64,000 nucleotides of DNA from Fulvivirga lutea (GCF_017068455.1 NZ_CP070608.1:3701488-3765487), one strand, 5' to 3'; positions 1 to 9,296 are shown, counted from the stretch's first letter. Program-made: numbers and translations. The notes: generated by a model from the sequence alone, not told the origin.

Positions 1-1
1 A

Positions 2-574
2 AAAAGACAAGTTTTCAGTCTCATTGTCCTTAGAAAATTCTCGCCTTTACAATCATTTAACACGGGCGGTTCCATTACAAGTAGTGTGAGTGAACTATTA
101 TCAAATCAACTTTCCTATTGGATCACGCAAGTAGATGAAAATCTGGAAATAGATGTTGATTTTGGAAAGTTAGATCAAGAGGCCTTTAACACATTTCAGC
201 TGCGTTTATCCTATTCGTTTTTTGATGGGAGATTGCGCGTAACCAGAGATGGAGGCTTTACAAATCAGGCAAACAGAGCTGATGTTTCAAGTATTGCCGG
301 AGATTGGACGGTGGAATACCTACTAACAGAAAACGGAAAGTTTAAAGTAAAAATGTACAACCGAACAAATTATAATCCTATCAACCCTACAGAAGAGAAT
401 CAAAATACTGTAACCACCGGCTTTAGCTTAATTCACACTCAAAGTTTTGATGAAATTAAAGACTTGTTTAAAAAGAGCCGTGAGAATGCCAGAGAAGAAA
501 ATGAGGAGGAAGAAAGTGAGGAAGAAGATATAAACGCGAAAGCCGTTATGCCTGAAGAAGATGAAGCTGAATAA
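2..574 (+). CDS. TamB-like translocation/assembly protein, C-terminal fragment
   Basis: This reading frame is open from the window edge to 574, so the gene starts upstream and only its last ~190 residues are visible. The fragment has the SxxSELLSNQLSYW pattern and alternating hydrophilic beta-strand segments typical of the DUF490/TamB C-terminal domain, followed by an acidic tail rich in Glu after about residue 160 of the visible part. TamB proteins span the periplasm and help insert outer-membrane proteins or move lipids, usually with a BamA-family partner. The stop overlaps the next gene by 14 bases, so the two are probably co-transcribed. Assignment rests on family resemblance by eye. Confidence 0.75.
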   Translation, partial: KRQVFSLIVLRKFSPLQSFNTGGSITSSVSELLSNQLSYWITQVDENLEIDVDFGKLDQEAFNTFQLRLSYSFFDGRLRVTRDGGFTNQANRADVSSIAGDWTVEYLLTENGKFKVKMYNRTNYNPINPTEENQNTVTTGFSLIHTQSFDEIKDLFKKSRENAREENEEEESEEEDINAKAVMPEEDEAE

Positions 575-1430
575 GATAGGTATCCTCATTCTTTTAATCA
601 TAACTATTTCAGGTAAGTCTTATACTCAAGACTCTACCCAAAACCGTCTCAAACCTCTTCTTATAGCTAGTTCCGCTACATATGTTACAAGCTTAGTTTT
701 GCTCGACCAACTATGGTATTCAGATTTTGAGCGCAAAGGTTTTCACTTCTTCAACGACAATAGAGAATGGAAACAAGTAGATAAAGTTGGCCACTTTTAT
801 TCTGCATTTCACATAAGTAACGCCTCGTATAAATTACTGCGTTGGGCGTATATGGATGAAGATAAATCTATTTTTTGGGGAAGCATTGCAAGCGTAATTG
901 CTTTAACACCTATTGAGATATTTGATGGTTTTTCATCGGAATATGGCGCATCTTATGGCGACCTTATAGCAAATACAGCTGGCGGCCTCTTTTTTTATGG
1001 GCAACAAAAAACCTGGGGAGAAATTCGGGTACACCCTAAATATTCATTTAGCCAAAGTCCTTATGCTGAACTCAGACCAGAGACTTTAGGCAAAAACCTT
1101 AGTGAAGAATTGTTGAAAGATTATAATGCCCAAACCTTCTGGCTTTCTTTCGATTTATCAAAATTCAATGCAAAGCTTCCTAAATGGTTGAATATTGCAA
1201 TGGGTTATGGTGCCAATGATATGATTTTTGCCAATGATGATTCAAATAAATCGGCAGGATTCAATCCTCAAAGACAGTTTTACATCGGGCTAGATCTTGA
1301 TTTAAATGAATATAAAACCCGATCAAAAGCACTAAATACCCTAATATATTTTGTGAATATGGTAAAAATACCCGGTCCTACCTTGGAGTTGAGAAATGGT
1401 AAATTCTATTTTCATTCATTTTATTATTGA
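561..1430 (+). CDS. DUF2279 family exported protein
   Basis: This 289-residue protein begins with a lysine-containing hydrophobic signal peptide (residues 1-22) and then shows the DUF2279 pattern: KVGHFYSAFHISN near residue 75, a hydrophobic segment around SIASVIALTPIEIFDG, and YGDLIANTAGG near residue 140. DUF2279 proteins are predicted periplasmic or outer-membrane associated proteins of unknown function. The start at 561 overlaps the end of the TamB-like gene, suggesting translational coupling and a shared envelope role. Function is not known. Confidence 0.8.
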   Translation: MKLNKIGILILLIITISGKSYTQDSTQNRLKPLLIASSATYVTSLVLLDQLWYSDFERKGFHFFNDNREWKQVDKVGHFYSAFHISNASYKLLRWAYMDEDKSIFWGSIASVIALTPIEIFDGFSSEYGASYGDLIANTAGGLFFYGQQKTWGEIRVHPKYSFSQSPYAELRPETLGKNLSEELLKDYNAQTFWLSFDLSKFNAKLPKWLNIAMGYGANDMIFANDDSNKSAGFNPQRQFYIGLDLDLNEYKTRSKALNTLIYFVNMVKIPGPTLELRNGKFYFHSFYY

Positions 1431-1474
1431 TTGCAATTAATTAACTTACCTAATCAAACTAAAACCAACCAAAA

Positions 1475-1873
1475 ATGGATCTTAATGCATTTATGGAGAG
1501 TTATGCCGAAGAGATAGGCGGCACCTATTCCGAATACGATATTAGAACTTCAATTATTATTGTTCCCCTACCTGATGAGCGTTTTCAAACCGTTTTGGGT
1601 AAGCTAAAGCACAGCCCACGATACGATAGGCTTGGAATTGAGTTTTCTTCCAAGGTATGTCAGTTTGAAGATGGATTAGATCTTAAATTGTTACTTAGCG
1701 AAAATGCAAACCTCAATCATGCTAAATTCGCCATTGTAGAAGATTTTATTCATGTAGAAGCGTCAAGCTTTGTTGAGTCAGCTACAGAAGAATTACTGAA
1801 AGAAATTATTCAGGAAGTTGCCAATGTTGCTGATGAATACGAATTCAAATTAACTGGAGCAGACGTTCACTAA
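1475..1873 (+). CDS. Conserved hypothetical protein, possible YbjN/secretion-chaperone fold
   Basis: A 132-residue cytoplasmic protein with no signal peptide or membrane segment. It begins MDLNAFMESYAEEIGG, contains a mixed beta region (TSIIIVPLPDERF) and ends with a helix (ATEELLKEIIQEVANVADEYE). The order of helix, five strands and helix resembles the YbjN/type III chaperone-like fold, but this is inference from predicted secondary structure only. It lies 44 bases after the DUF2279 gene and directly before rnpB. No function is claimed. Confidence 0.7.
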   Translation: MDLNAFMESYAEEIGGTYSEYDIRTSIIIVPLPDERFQTVLGKLKHSPRYDRLGIEFSSKVCQFEDGLDLKLLLSENANLNHAKFAIVEDFIHVEASSFVESATEELLKEIIQEVANVADEYEFKLTGADVH

Positions 1874-1909
1874 AACTTATCTAAGAACTTCATAAATCAT
1901 AGAATTAAC

Positions 1910-1917
1910 TACTTTTG
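1910..1917 (+). promoter_or_regulatory. -7 promoter element TACTTTTG for rnpB
   Basis: TACTTTTG matches the Bacteroidota -7 consensus TAnnTTTG and lies about 7 bases before the predicted 5' end of the RNase P RNA, which is the spacing expected for a transcription start. A clear -33 TTTG is not obvious. Confidence 0.6.
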
Positions 1918-1923
1918 CAAAGT

Positions 1924-2278
1924 AAGTCGTCTTGCCGTGTCCCGGTTATACCGGGATAAGGAAAGTCCGGGCAACATAGAGCATCGTGCTTCCTAACAGG
2001 AAGGTGCTGAGCAATCAGCAACAGAATGTGCCACAGAAAACAAACTACCCTGACTTGTCAGGGAAAAGGTGAAAAGGTGAGGTAAGAGCTCACCGGCTAG
2101 GTAGTGATATCTGGTGCTAGGTAAACCTCACGAGTTGAAAGACCAAATAAGCTGGTATTTGAGGGCTGCTCGTCCAAATCAGTGGGTAGGTCGTTTGATC
2201 CTGATGGTGACGTCAGGGCTAGATAAATGGCAAGAATCCACCTTTTGGTGGATACAGAACCCGGCTTATAGACTTACA
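1924..2278 (+). ncRNA. rnpB: RNase P RNA (bacterial class A)
   Basis: The segment carries the universal RNase P RNA landmarks: GGAAAGTCCGGGCA near the 5' part (about 1959-1973), the ACAGAATGTGCCACAGAAA block (about 2021-2039), the GTGAAAAGGTGAGGTAAGAGC block near 2070, and the closing AGAACCCGGCTTATAGAC near 2257-2274. These form the catalytic core that cleaves 5' leaders from pre-tRNAs. The 5' and 3' ends pair (AGTAAGTC with GACTTAC), which sets the limits to within a few bases. A short open frame inside it is not a gene. Confidence 0.95.
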
Positions 2279-2304
2279 TTTTTTTATCATCATAAAACGA
2301 TCTA

Positions 2305-3456
2305 ATGGCTAAAATTCTAATTATTGATGACGAACAGAGCATCAGGAATACACTCAAAGAAATTTTAGAATACGAAAAATACACCATTGAAGAGGCTAAA
2401 GATGGTGAGGAAGGTCTCAAACTTTTAATGAAAGAGAAGTTTGATGTAGCTCTTTGTGATGTGAAAATGCCGAAAATGGATGGCTTAGAAGTACTTGAAA
2501 AAGCCATTGAAGAAGGTATAGATACTCAGTTCATTATGATTTCTGCCCATGGAACAATTGAAACTGCTGTTGAAGCCACTAAAAAAGGTGCCTATGATTT
2601 CATTCAAAAGCCACCAGACCTCAACAGACTCCTGGTTACAATTCGCAATGCCATGGACAAATCTACTTTGGTAAAAGAAACCAAAGTATTAAAGAAAAAG
2701 GTTTCCAAAGGATCGATGATTGTAGGAGACTCCAAACCTATATCTGAAATAAAAGAAACCATCCAAAAGGTAGCTCCCACTGATGCCAGAGTTTTAGTAA
2801 CTGGCGAAAATGGAACTGGTAAAGAACTAGTTGCCAGGCAGTTGCATGAAATGAGCTCTCGTTCAAAAGGTCCTCTGATAGAGGTGAATTGCGCTGCTAT
2901 TCCATCAGAATTAATAGAGAGTGAACTTTTTGGCCACGAGAAAGGATCATTTACCTCTGCCGTTAAACAGCGCATTGGTAAGTTTGAATTGGCTAATGAT
3001 GGTACATTGTTTTTAGACGAGATTGGCGATATGAGTCTTTCTGCTCAGGCAAAGGTGTTAAGAGCATTACAAGAGAATAAAATAACTCGTGTTGGTGGTG
3101 ATAAAGAAATATCGGTAAATGTTAGGGTTGTTGCCGCTACAAATAAAAATCTGAAAGAAGAAATAGCCAATAAAAACTTCAGGGAAGATTTATATCATCG
3201 ATTAAGTGTAATACTAATTAAAGTACCACCATTAAGAGATCGGGCAGAAGATATTCCTCTACTTACTGATAAATTTCTCCATGATATTGCCGCAGAGTAC
3301 GGCACTAAACCAAAATCTATTACCCCTAAAGCTGTAAGCTTACTTCAAAAATTAGAATGGACAGGCAATATTCGTGAATTACGAAATGTTGTCGAAAGAT
3401 TAGTAATTATGGGAGGTGATGAAATTAGTGAGCAGGACGTCACTAAAAATACTTGA
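2305..3456 (+). CDS. Sigma-54-type response regulator (REC-AAA+), no DNA-binding domain
   Basis: This 383-residue protein has an N-terminal receiver domain (acidic pocket D8/D9, phospho-acceptor D52 in LCDVKMPKMDG, conserved K near residue 104) and an AAA+ sigma-54 interaction domain with Walker A GENGTGKE and Walker B LFLDEIGDM. The GAFTGA loop that contacts sigma-54 reads GSFTSA. The chain ends right after the AAA+ lid (ELRNVVERLVIMGG...), so the usual C-terminal Fis-type helix-turn-helix is absent. It probably activates sigma-54 RNA polymerase without specific enhancer binding, or acts with a partner. No sensor kinase is adjacent. Confidence 0.88.
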   Translation: MAKILIIDDEQSIRNTLKEILEYEKYTIEEAKDGEEGLKLLMKEKFDVALCDVKMPKMDGLEVLEKAIEEGIDTQFIMISAHGTIETAVEATKKGAYDFIQKPPDLNRLLVTIRNAMDKSTLVKETKVLKKKVSKGSMIVGDSKPISEIKETIQKVAPTDARVLVTGENGTGKELVARQLHEMSSRSKGPLIEVNCAAIPSELIESELFGHEKGSFTSAVKQRIGKFELANDGTLFLDEIGDMSLSAQAKVLRALQENKITRVGGDKEISVNVRVVAATNKNLKEEIANKNFREDLYHRLSVILIKVPPLRDRAEDIPLLTDKFLHDIAAEYGTKPKSITPKAVSLLQKLEWTGNIRELRNVVERLVIMGGDEISEQDVTKNT

Positions 3457-3463
3457 AATGGAT

Positions 3464-3492
3464 AAAGGAAAGACGCTTAGATTCTTTCCTTT
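3464..3492. terminator. Bidirectional terminator hairpin
   Basis: AAAGGAAAG at 3464-3472 pairs with CTTTCCTTT at 3484-3492 and is followed by T-rich sequence on the plus strand and preceded by A-rich sequence for the minus strand. It sits between the regulator gene and the convergent small lipoprotein gene. Confidence 0.55.
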
Positions 3493-3608
3493 TCTATTGC
3501 CACTTCTTTCTTTTTTACATCCTTTTTAGAATAAGTCGGACAGGTGTACTGCGTACAAGCGGACATTCCGAAAACTACTAAAAGGAACAAAGCAAATCTT
3601 AATTTCAT
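3477..3608 (-). CDS. Small lipoprotein, 43 aa
   Basis: Reading the minus strand from ATG at 3606-3608 gives a 43-residue peptide with a signal sequence and lipobox (LLVVFGMSAC, Cys18), then a short soluble tail with CPTYSKKD and a Lys/Glu-rich end, stopping at 3477-3479. The architecture (basic start, hydrophobic core, Cys, short charged tail) is that of a tiny surface or periplasmic lipoprotein common in Cytophagales. Its stop falls in the loop of the terminator hairpin. Function unknown. Confidence 0.7.
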   Translation of the reverse strand: MKLRFALFLLVVFGMSACTQYTCPTYSKKDVKKKEVAIEKERI

Positions 3609-3706
3609 CACGTAGTGGTTTTATTTTAAAGCCAAAAGATACCTTAAAAGTATTAAACAATAATCATTAAATCAAAAGAAAATGTAATTGATCACAAATA
3701 ATTAAT

Positions 3707-4690
3707 CTAAATCATCAGGTTACATCCCCTTAGTTCTGAGTTATCATAACGTCCTAACACTTCAAAAAATTCCCCAGATATTCTGCCAATGTCCTGAGTT
3801 TCAATGAATGAGCAAGTATGAACATTCGCTAAATCAATAACATTTATACCTCCTTGTCTTACAGAATTAGAAATATAGAATGGGTCATACAAATCCCTCA
3901 ATAATATGCGCATAGTATCGGGTGATTTATAAAGCCCATTGCCCGCAGAATAAGCCTGAGATAAAAGTTCAGTCATTCCATACTCCGAGTAAACAGTGGC
4001 GACATTAAAAGATTTTTTTAGTACAGTATGAACTTCCATTCTAGTCATTTCTTTGCGCCTACCCTTCATGCCACCAGTTTCCATAATAATATGACCAGCT
4101 AAGTCAATATTAAATTTTTCAGCAATATCTAGTAATGCAAAAGTTACTCCAATTAACAAAATTCTTTTTTCCGTTTTCAGTGCCGAATTAATATCATCCA
4201 CTAACTTTTTATGGTTGTTTAAATAAAAACCAGAGAACTCTGACCTGCTTTCATCTATGAAGAATTTCACCATCTTCACAAGTGAAGAGTTACCGCGCTC
4301 TAAATATGACGGTAATAAAGCCATTATGTGATAATCTGATGGATTACCAATTGACTGATTAAAAATATTCAGAGCATTCTGCCTATAAAATGCAGAGGAT
4401 TTCAAATAATGTTTAGAAGTAATTTGGCCAGTTGTACCACTACTTTCAAAAACCTCTTCTTCATTCCATGTACCAGATTTTACTGAGTGGCTCTTAAAAA
4501 ACTGGATGGGCAGAAATGGAATTTCTTCTAATTGATTAATATTTTCAACATTTACACCCAGAGAAGAAATATATTGATGGTAAATAGCGTTATTTTTGTA
4601 CTGGTACTGAAAAACCTGAAGTGCCAACTTTTCGAATTCTTTGTCAGAAGCCTGGATTAATTTTTGCTCAAAACTTTTATCAATGTCCAA
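3707..4690 (-). CDS. LuxE-like acyl-protein synthetase / adenylate-forming enzyme
   Basis: A 327-residue protein with the adenylate-forming signature FESSGTTGQ (around residue 82), the METGGMKGRR segment (around residue 204) and SEYGMTELLSQAYS (around residue 235), matching the LuxE family of acyl-protein synthetases. LuxE activates fatty acids as acyl-AMP and transfers the acyl group to an internal cysteine. No luciferase (luxAB), reductase (luxC) or transferase genes are nearby, so bioluminescence is not implied. Such orphan LuxE-like enzymes in Bacteroidota probably activate another carboxylate, perhaps in cell-surface modification. Confidence 0.8.
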   Translation of the reverse strand: MDIDKSFEQKLIQASDKEFEKLALQVFQYQYKNNAIYHQYISSLGVNVENINQLEEIPFLPIQFFKSHSVKSGTWNEEEVFESSGTTGQITSKHYLKSSAFYRQNALNIFNQSIGNPSDYHIMALLPSYLERGNSSLVKMVKFFIDESRSEFSGFYLNNHKKLVDDINSALKTEKRILLIGVTFALLDIAEKFNIDLAGHIIMETGGMKGRRKEMTRMEVHTVLKKSFNVATVYSEYGMTELLSQAYSAGNGLYKSPDTMRILLRDLYDPFYISNSVRQGGINVIDLANVHTCSFIETQDIGRISGEFFEVLGRYDNSELRGCNLMI

Positions 4691-4718
4691 TCGTTGTGTA
4701 CTTTAAGGCTGTGAATTT

Positions 4719-5447
4719 ATGAAAAAGACCCTTTTTAATTTATTACTTTTTAGTCTATTAGCATTTGCATGCTCTGAAGCTCCGGAATTTCCCAATACTC
4801 CAAAAATAGAATTTAATAATATAATTTTTAAGGATCTTGGTGATGACGCTGACAGTCTAATTGTACTAATAGATTTCGAAGATGGGGATGGGGATTTAGG
4901 TCTTGGATCAGAAGAAGTAACACCTCCATTCAATCAAAAAAATTATTTCAGCAACAAAACCGGCCAATTTTTCGACTTTGGCAATGAAACATTAGGTGAT
5001 TTATTAAGATTTGCTAATCGAGCTGAAATTGACACACTTCCTGACTTTGTTGGCGATGCAAAATGTTTATATTGGGACACCAGTCCTGATATTTTCCTTC
5101 CTGATGGTACAGAATTAAAGGACACTGTATATTTTCAGTTTAACGAACGGCATTATAATTTTTTGGTGGAGTTTTTTATTGATAATGGCTCTGGATTTGA
5201 AGAGTACGATTGGAGAATTGAATCAGGGGATTGTTCACCAAGTTTTGATGGAAGATTTCCTATTTTAAATGAGTCAGGTAAAGAAAAAGCCATTGAAGGT
5301 ACTATACGTTATGGTATGCCTTCATTTGGATTTGAAACAGTATTAGGTGATAGGCAAGTTAAACTTGCTATTACCATAATTGACAGGAGAGGTAACTATA
5401 GCAACAGAATAGAAACCCCTCCTTTTAGGTTATCAGAAATTGATTAA
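4719..5447 (+). CDS. Putative lipoprotein
   Basis: A 242-residue protein with a signal sequence and lipobox (LLAFAC, Cys18), then an acidic beta-rich domain with DFEDGDGDLGLG near residue 52, a pattern seen in many Cytophagales lipoproteins that may bind calcium. It is divergent from the LuxE-like gene and converges with the E1 gene, overlapping its end by four bases. Function is unknown. Confidence 0.75.
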   Translation: MKKTLFNLLLFSLLAFACSEAPEFPNTPKIEFNNIIFKDLGDDADSLIVLIDFEDGDGDLGLGSEEVTPPFNQKNYFSNKTGQFFDFGNETLGDLLRFANRAEIDTLPDFVGDAKCLYWDTSPDIFLPDGTELKDTVYFQFNERHYNFLVEFFIDNGSGFEEYDWRIESGDCSPSFDGRFPILNESGKEKAIEGTIRYGMPSFGFETVLGDRQVKLAITIIDRRGNYSNRIETPPFRLSEID

Positions 5448-7849
5448 TAAATATCCGGGTAGTTTTCCGGATCAGCCTCAGCGATAAGATCATACACCTT
5501 GTCAAATACTTCTTCAATATTCGGTTTGGAGAAGTAATCACCATCAGATGAATATGCTGGCCTATGCTCTTTTGCTGTAATTGTTGTTGGTTTCGAATCC
5601 AGATACTTATAGGCACCTTGCTCCTCCAACACTTTCTGTAAAATAAATGCAGAGGCGCCACCAGGAACATCCTCGTCCGCTACTACTAAGCGATTGGTTT
5701 TCTTAACAGATTCTACAATGTCGTGATTCAAATCAAAAGGAATTAATGATTGAGCATCTATCACCTCACAAGAAATGCCATACTTCTCTAATTGATCAGC
5801 AGCATCCATCACAATTCTACACATTGAACCATAAGTAACTATTGTAACATCAGTACCTTCTTTTAGTACTTCCACTTTACCAAGTGGCACAGTAAATTCC
5901 CCAACGTTTGATGGTATCTGCTCTTTTAGTCGATATCCGTTAAGGCACTCGATGATTAAAGCAGGATCATCTGACTTAAGCATGGTATTATAAAAACCAG
6001 CCGCTTGTGTCATGTTTCTAGGAGTTAACACATAAATACCTCTTAAGCTATGAAGGATCATGCCCATTGGCGAACCTGAATGCCAAACGCCCTCCAATCT
6101 ATGACCTCTTGTCCTTATTATTAATGGAGCTTTCTGTCCGCCCTTTGTTCGGTATTGCAATGAAGCCAGATCATCAGATAATATCTGAATAGCATATAAT
6201 AGATAATCTAAGTATTGAATTTCAGCAATTGGCCTCAGCCCGCGTAAAGCAGCACCAATTCCCTGACCTATAATTGTACACTCTCTAATTCCAGTGTCCG
6301 TTACTCTGTTAACGCCATGTTTTTCCTGCAAGCCAGCAAATGCCTGATTCACATCCCCTATTTTCCCTACATCTTCACCAAAAGCAAATACTTTTGGGTC
6401 CCTTTTCAAGGCCTCATCAAAACAAGCCTGTAGCACTTCCCTCCCATCAACTTGTGACGCACCATCATCAAATATGGCATCCACAACTTCTACGTTTAAA
6501 GCAGAATTTTTGCTTGTGCTATAAAGTTTCGAGTTATACTGATCGAAATAAGTTTCATCTGCGTTTTTTAGCCAATTAGTCAAGGGCGTTTTCACAGATT
6601 TTTGCTCCGTTCTCAACGCTCTCAGCGCTTTTTTAACAGCTCTGTAACTGTCTAATTTTATCGGGTTAACCGTTTTAGATAACTCCTCTTTAATCGAATT
6701 CAGTTCATCAGTATTTTTATTCGTATTATTAGCCACCTCCTCAATTGCAGCCAATGCAGCATCAAAATCAATTTTTAATGAACCGTTAAATGCTTTCCAC
6801 GCAGCCTCTTTCGCTTCTTTTGCTGACTTTTTCGCTTCAGCTTCAATTCCATCTAATTCTTCTGCATCAGCCAAGCCTTCACTTAAAATCCACTTTCTAA
6901 ACTGAATGTTGCAGTCATATTCTGCTTCCCACTGCAACCTTTCTTTTGATTTATATCTTTCGTGAGATCCTGATGTTGAATGACCTTGTGGCTGAGTAAG
7001 TTGTTGAACGTGAACCAATGTAGGCACATGTTCTTCTCTTGAAATAGCCGCAGCCTTTTCGTAGGTATCAATTAGTGCTTCGTAATCCCACCCATTAACA
7101 GTAAAAATCTCATAGCCGGCATGTTTTTTATCTCTTTTAAATCCATCTAAAACAGCCGATATGTTACCCTTTGTAGTATGATATTCTTTTGGTACTGATA
7201 TACCATATTCGTCATCCCACACAGAAACTAACATAGGTACCTGCAAAACGCCCGCAGCATTAATGGCTTCGTAAAACATTCCTTCTGATGTGGACGCATT
7301 TCCTATCGTGCCAAACGCTACTTCATTACCATTCACACTAAAACCTTTCACCTTCTTTAAGGCAGGTACTTCCCTGTATAGTTTCGAGGCGTAGGCCAAA
7401 CCTACCAACCGTGGCATTTGCGATGCTGTAGGAGAAACGTCAGAGCTACTATGTTTTTCTTTGGTTAAATCTTTCCAATCGCCATTTTCATCTAACAACC
7501 TTGTTGCAAAGTGTCCATTCATCAACCTGCCAGCTGAAGATGGATCTGCCGTTACGTCTGTATGAGCATATAACTGTGCAAAGTATTCTTGAATTGTAAG
7601 CTGACCTATCGCAAACATAAAAGTCTGATCGCGATAGTACCCTGACCTAAAATCACCATTCTGAAAAACTTTGGCCATGGCTATTTGAGCCAATTCTTTC
7701 CCGTCCCCGAAAATTCCGAACTTGGCCTTACCCATAAATACTTCTTTCCTTCCTAGCAAACTTGCTTCTCTGCTCTCGCATGCAAGCTTATAATCGTTAA
7801 GTACTTCGGTATTCTTCTTTGTTTTCCTGGTCAATTTTGTAGTATTCAA
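5444..7849 (-). CDS. Thiamine-dependent 2-oxoacid dehydrogenase E1, alpha-beta fusion
   Basis: This 801-residue protein fuses an E1 alpha domain (about 20-370, with the diphosphate-binding segment GNASTSEGMFYEAINAAG) to an E1 beta domain (about 455-800, with VFAFGEDVGKIGDV and RVTDTGIREC). E1 decarboxylates a 2-oxoacid and passes the acyl group to lipoyl-E2. The fused form is common in Bacteroidota and is usually annotated as branched-chain 2-oxoacid or pyruvate dehydrogenase E1. The substrate cannot be decided here, and no E2 or E3 gene lies adjacent. A -7 element lies about 50 bases upstream. Confidence 0.88.
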   Translation of the reverse strand: MNTTKLTRKTKKNTEVLNDYKLACESREASLLGRKEVFMGKAKFGIFGDGKELAQIAMAKVFQNGDFRSGYYRDQTFMFAIGQLTIQEYFAQLYAHTDVTADPSSAGRLMNGHFATRLLDENGDWKDLTKEKHSSSDVSPTASQMPRLVGLAYASKLYREVPALKKVKGFSVNGNEVAFGTIGNASTSEGMFYEAINAAGVLQVPMLVSVWDDEYGISVPKEYHTTKGNISAVLDGFKRDKKHAGYEIFTVNGWDYEALIDTYEKAAAISREEHVPTLVHVQQLTQPQGHSTSGSHERYKSKERLQWEAEYDCNIQFRKWILSEGLADAEELDGIEAEAKKSAKEAKEAAWKAFNGSLKIDFDAALAAIEEVANNTNKNTDELNSIKEELSKTVNPIKLDSYRAVKKALRALRTEQKSVKTPLTNWLKNADETYFDQYNSKLYSTSKNSALNVEVVDAIFDDGASQVDGREVLQACFDEALKRDPKVFAFGEDVGKIGDVNQAFAGLQEKHGVNRVTDTGIRECTIIGQGIGAALRGLRPIAEIQYLDYLLYAIQILSDDLASLQYRTKGGQKAPLIIRTRGHRLEGVWHSGSPMGMILHSLRGIYVLTPRNMTQAAGFYNTMLKSDDPALIIECLNGYRLKEQIPSNVGEFTVPLGKVEVLKEGTDVTIVTYGSMCRIVMDAADQLEKYGISCEVIDAQSLIPFDLNHDIVESVKKTNRLVVADEDVPGGASAFILQKVLEEQGAYKYLDSKPTTITAKEHRPAYSSDGDYFSKPNIEEVFDKVYDLIAEADPENYPDIY

Positions 7850-7900
7850 GATGTCAAAGTTTAGTGATGGATTCCTGCCAAAACTCTATTTGCAGGATTG

Positions 7901-7908
7901 CAAAATTA
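7901..7908 (-). promoter_or_regulatory. -7 promoter element TAATTTTG for the E1 gene
   Basis: On the minus strand the sequence reads TAATTTTG, matching TAnnTTTG, about 50 bases before the E1 start codon. The rest of the 311-bp gap 7850-8160 is AT-rich, contains only a 27-codon minus-strand open frame without recognisable features, and the promoter of the alanine dehydrogenase gene. Confidence 0.5.
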
Positions 7909-8125
7909 ACTAAATGAGGTAAGCTTTCAAATTAGGTTTGTAATCAGAGCAATTGCGGTGCTAAATCTTGTAATAATTTCAAAATCTTTAGCCTTAATTT
8001 CTTCCATCATCAATATTATATTTTGACAAATTTATTTATTCGGAATTATATTTTTATTTCATAATATACACATTCTCCATCGCAAGAATATTTTGATTTT
8101 GAAGATTACATTTGTACCATGTTAG

Positions 8126-8133
8126 TATATTTG
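8126..8133 (+). promoter_or_regulatory. -7 promoter element TATATTTG for ald
   Basis: TATATTTG fits the Bacteroidota -7 consensus TAnnTTTG and lies 27 bases before the ald start codon. TTTG at 8098-8101 is a possible but too distant -33 element. Confidence 0.5.
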
Positions 8134-8160
8134 TGCACTTTTGATTCAAACGTTTGAAAA

Positions 8161-9276
8161 ATGATTATAGGAGTAGCCAAGGAAATAAAGAACAATGAAA
8201 ACCGTGTGGCTCTTACGCCTGCGGGAGCTCAGGAATTAGTTAAAAGAGGCCATGAAGTATTCATTCAGTCTACTGCCGGTGAAGGTAGTGGTTTTATGGA
8301 TGAGGAATATACAGAGGCTGGAGCCAAAATATTACCGACTATCGAAGCCACATATGAAAAGGCGGAAATGATAATGAAGGTAAAAGAACCGATAGAGCCT
8401 GAATACAATCTTATTAAGAAAGATCAGTTGGTATTTACCTATTTTCACTTTGCTTCTTATGAGCCTTTAACAAATGCTATGATCGATAGCAAAGCTATTT
8501 GTCTAGCTTATGAAACAGTTGAAAAAAGTGACCGAAGCCTTCCGCTATTGATTCCAATGTCTGAGGTTGCTGGAAGAATGTCAATTCAGGAAGGAGCGAA
8601 ATATTTAGAGAAGCCATTGAAAGGCAGAGGTATTTTGCTCGGTGGAGTTCCCGGAGTTAGACCAGCTAAAGTTTTAATATTAGGTGGTGGCGTAGTTGGT
8701 ACGAACGCTGCAAAAATGGCCGCTGGTATGGGCGCTGATGTAACTATCATGGATTTAAGTCTTCCTAGATTAAGATATCTTGATGATATTATGCCGGCAA
8801 ACGTTAATACCTTCATGTCAAATGAATACAACATTCGTGAGCTAATATCAACACACGATTTAATTGTTGGTGCTGTATTAATACCTGGTGCTAAAGCTCC
8901 TAATCTTATTACCAGAGATATGCTTAAGGAAATGAGACCTGGTACAGTACTCGTTGATGTGGCAGTGGATCAAGGTGGATGTATTGAAACATGCGAGCCT
9001 ACAACTCATGAAAACCCTACTTACATAATTGATGATGTGGTGCACTATTGCGTGGCTAATATGCCTGGCGCTGTGCCTTACACTTCAACATTAGCCTTAA
9101 CAAATGCTACTCTTCCGTATGCTATACAACTAGCAAACAAAGGATGGAAGAAGGCTTGTAAAGAAAACAAAGAACTAGAGTTAGGTCTTAATATTATAAA
9201 TGGTGATGTTGTTTATAAAGCTGTTGCTGAAGCTTTTAACCTACCATACACTGAAGTATCAAAATACCTTAACTAA
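8161..9276 (+). CDS. ald: Alanine dehydrogenase
   Basis: The 371-residue length and motifs match NAD-dependent alanine dehydrogenase, which interconverts alanine with pyruvate and ammonia. The N-terminus MIIGVAKEIKNNENRVALTP is diagnostic, the catalytic lysine lies in MKVKEP (near residue 75), the catalytic histidine in YFHFAS (near 96), and the Rossmann glycine motif in ILGGGVVGTNAA (near 176). Near the C-terminus is PGAVPYTSTLALTNATLPY, also typical. It stands alone with its own promoter and a strong terminator. Confidence 0.96.
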   Translation: MIIGVAKEIKNNENRVALTPAGAQELVKRGHEVFIQSTAGEGSGFMDEEYTEAGAKILPTIEATYEKAEMIMKVKEPIEPEYNLIKKDQLVFTYFHFASYEPLTNAMIDSKAICLAYETVEKSDRSLPLLIPMSEVAGRMSIQEGAKYLEKPLKGRGILLGGVPGVRPAKVLILGGGVVGTNAAKMAAGMGADVTIMDLSLPRLRYLDDIMPANVNTFMSNEYNIRELISTHDLIVGAVLIPGAKAPNLITRDMLKEMRPGTVLVDVAVDQGGCIETCEPTTHENPTYIIDDVVHYCVANMPGAVPYTSTLALTNATLPYAIQLANKGWKKACKENKELELGLNIINGDVVYKAVAEAFNLPYTEVSKYLN

Positions 9277-9296
9277 AACTGGTTGAGTGCTAAAAC

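Noticed and set aside
2114-2305. 63-codon plus-strand open frame
   Set aside because: It lies inside the RNase P RNA and has no protein-like features.
3707-4690. Bioluminescence operon
   Set aside because: Only a LuxE-like gene is present.
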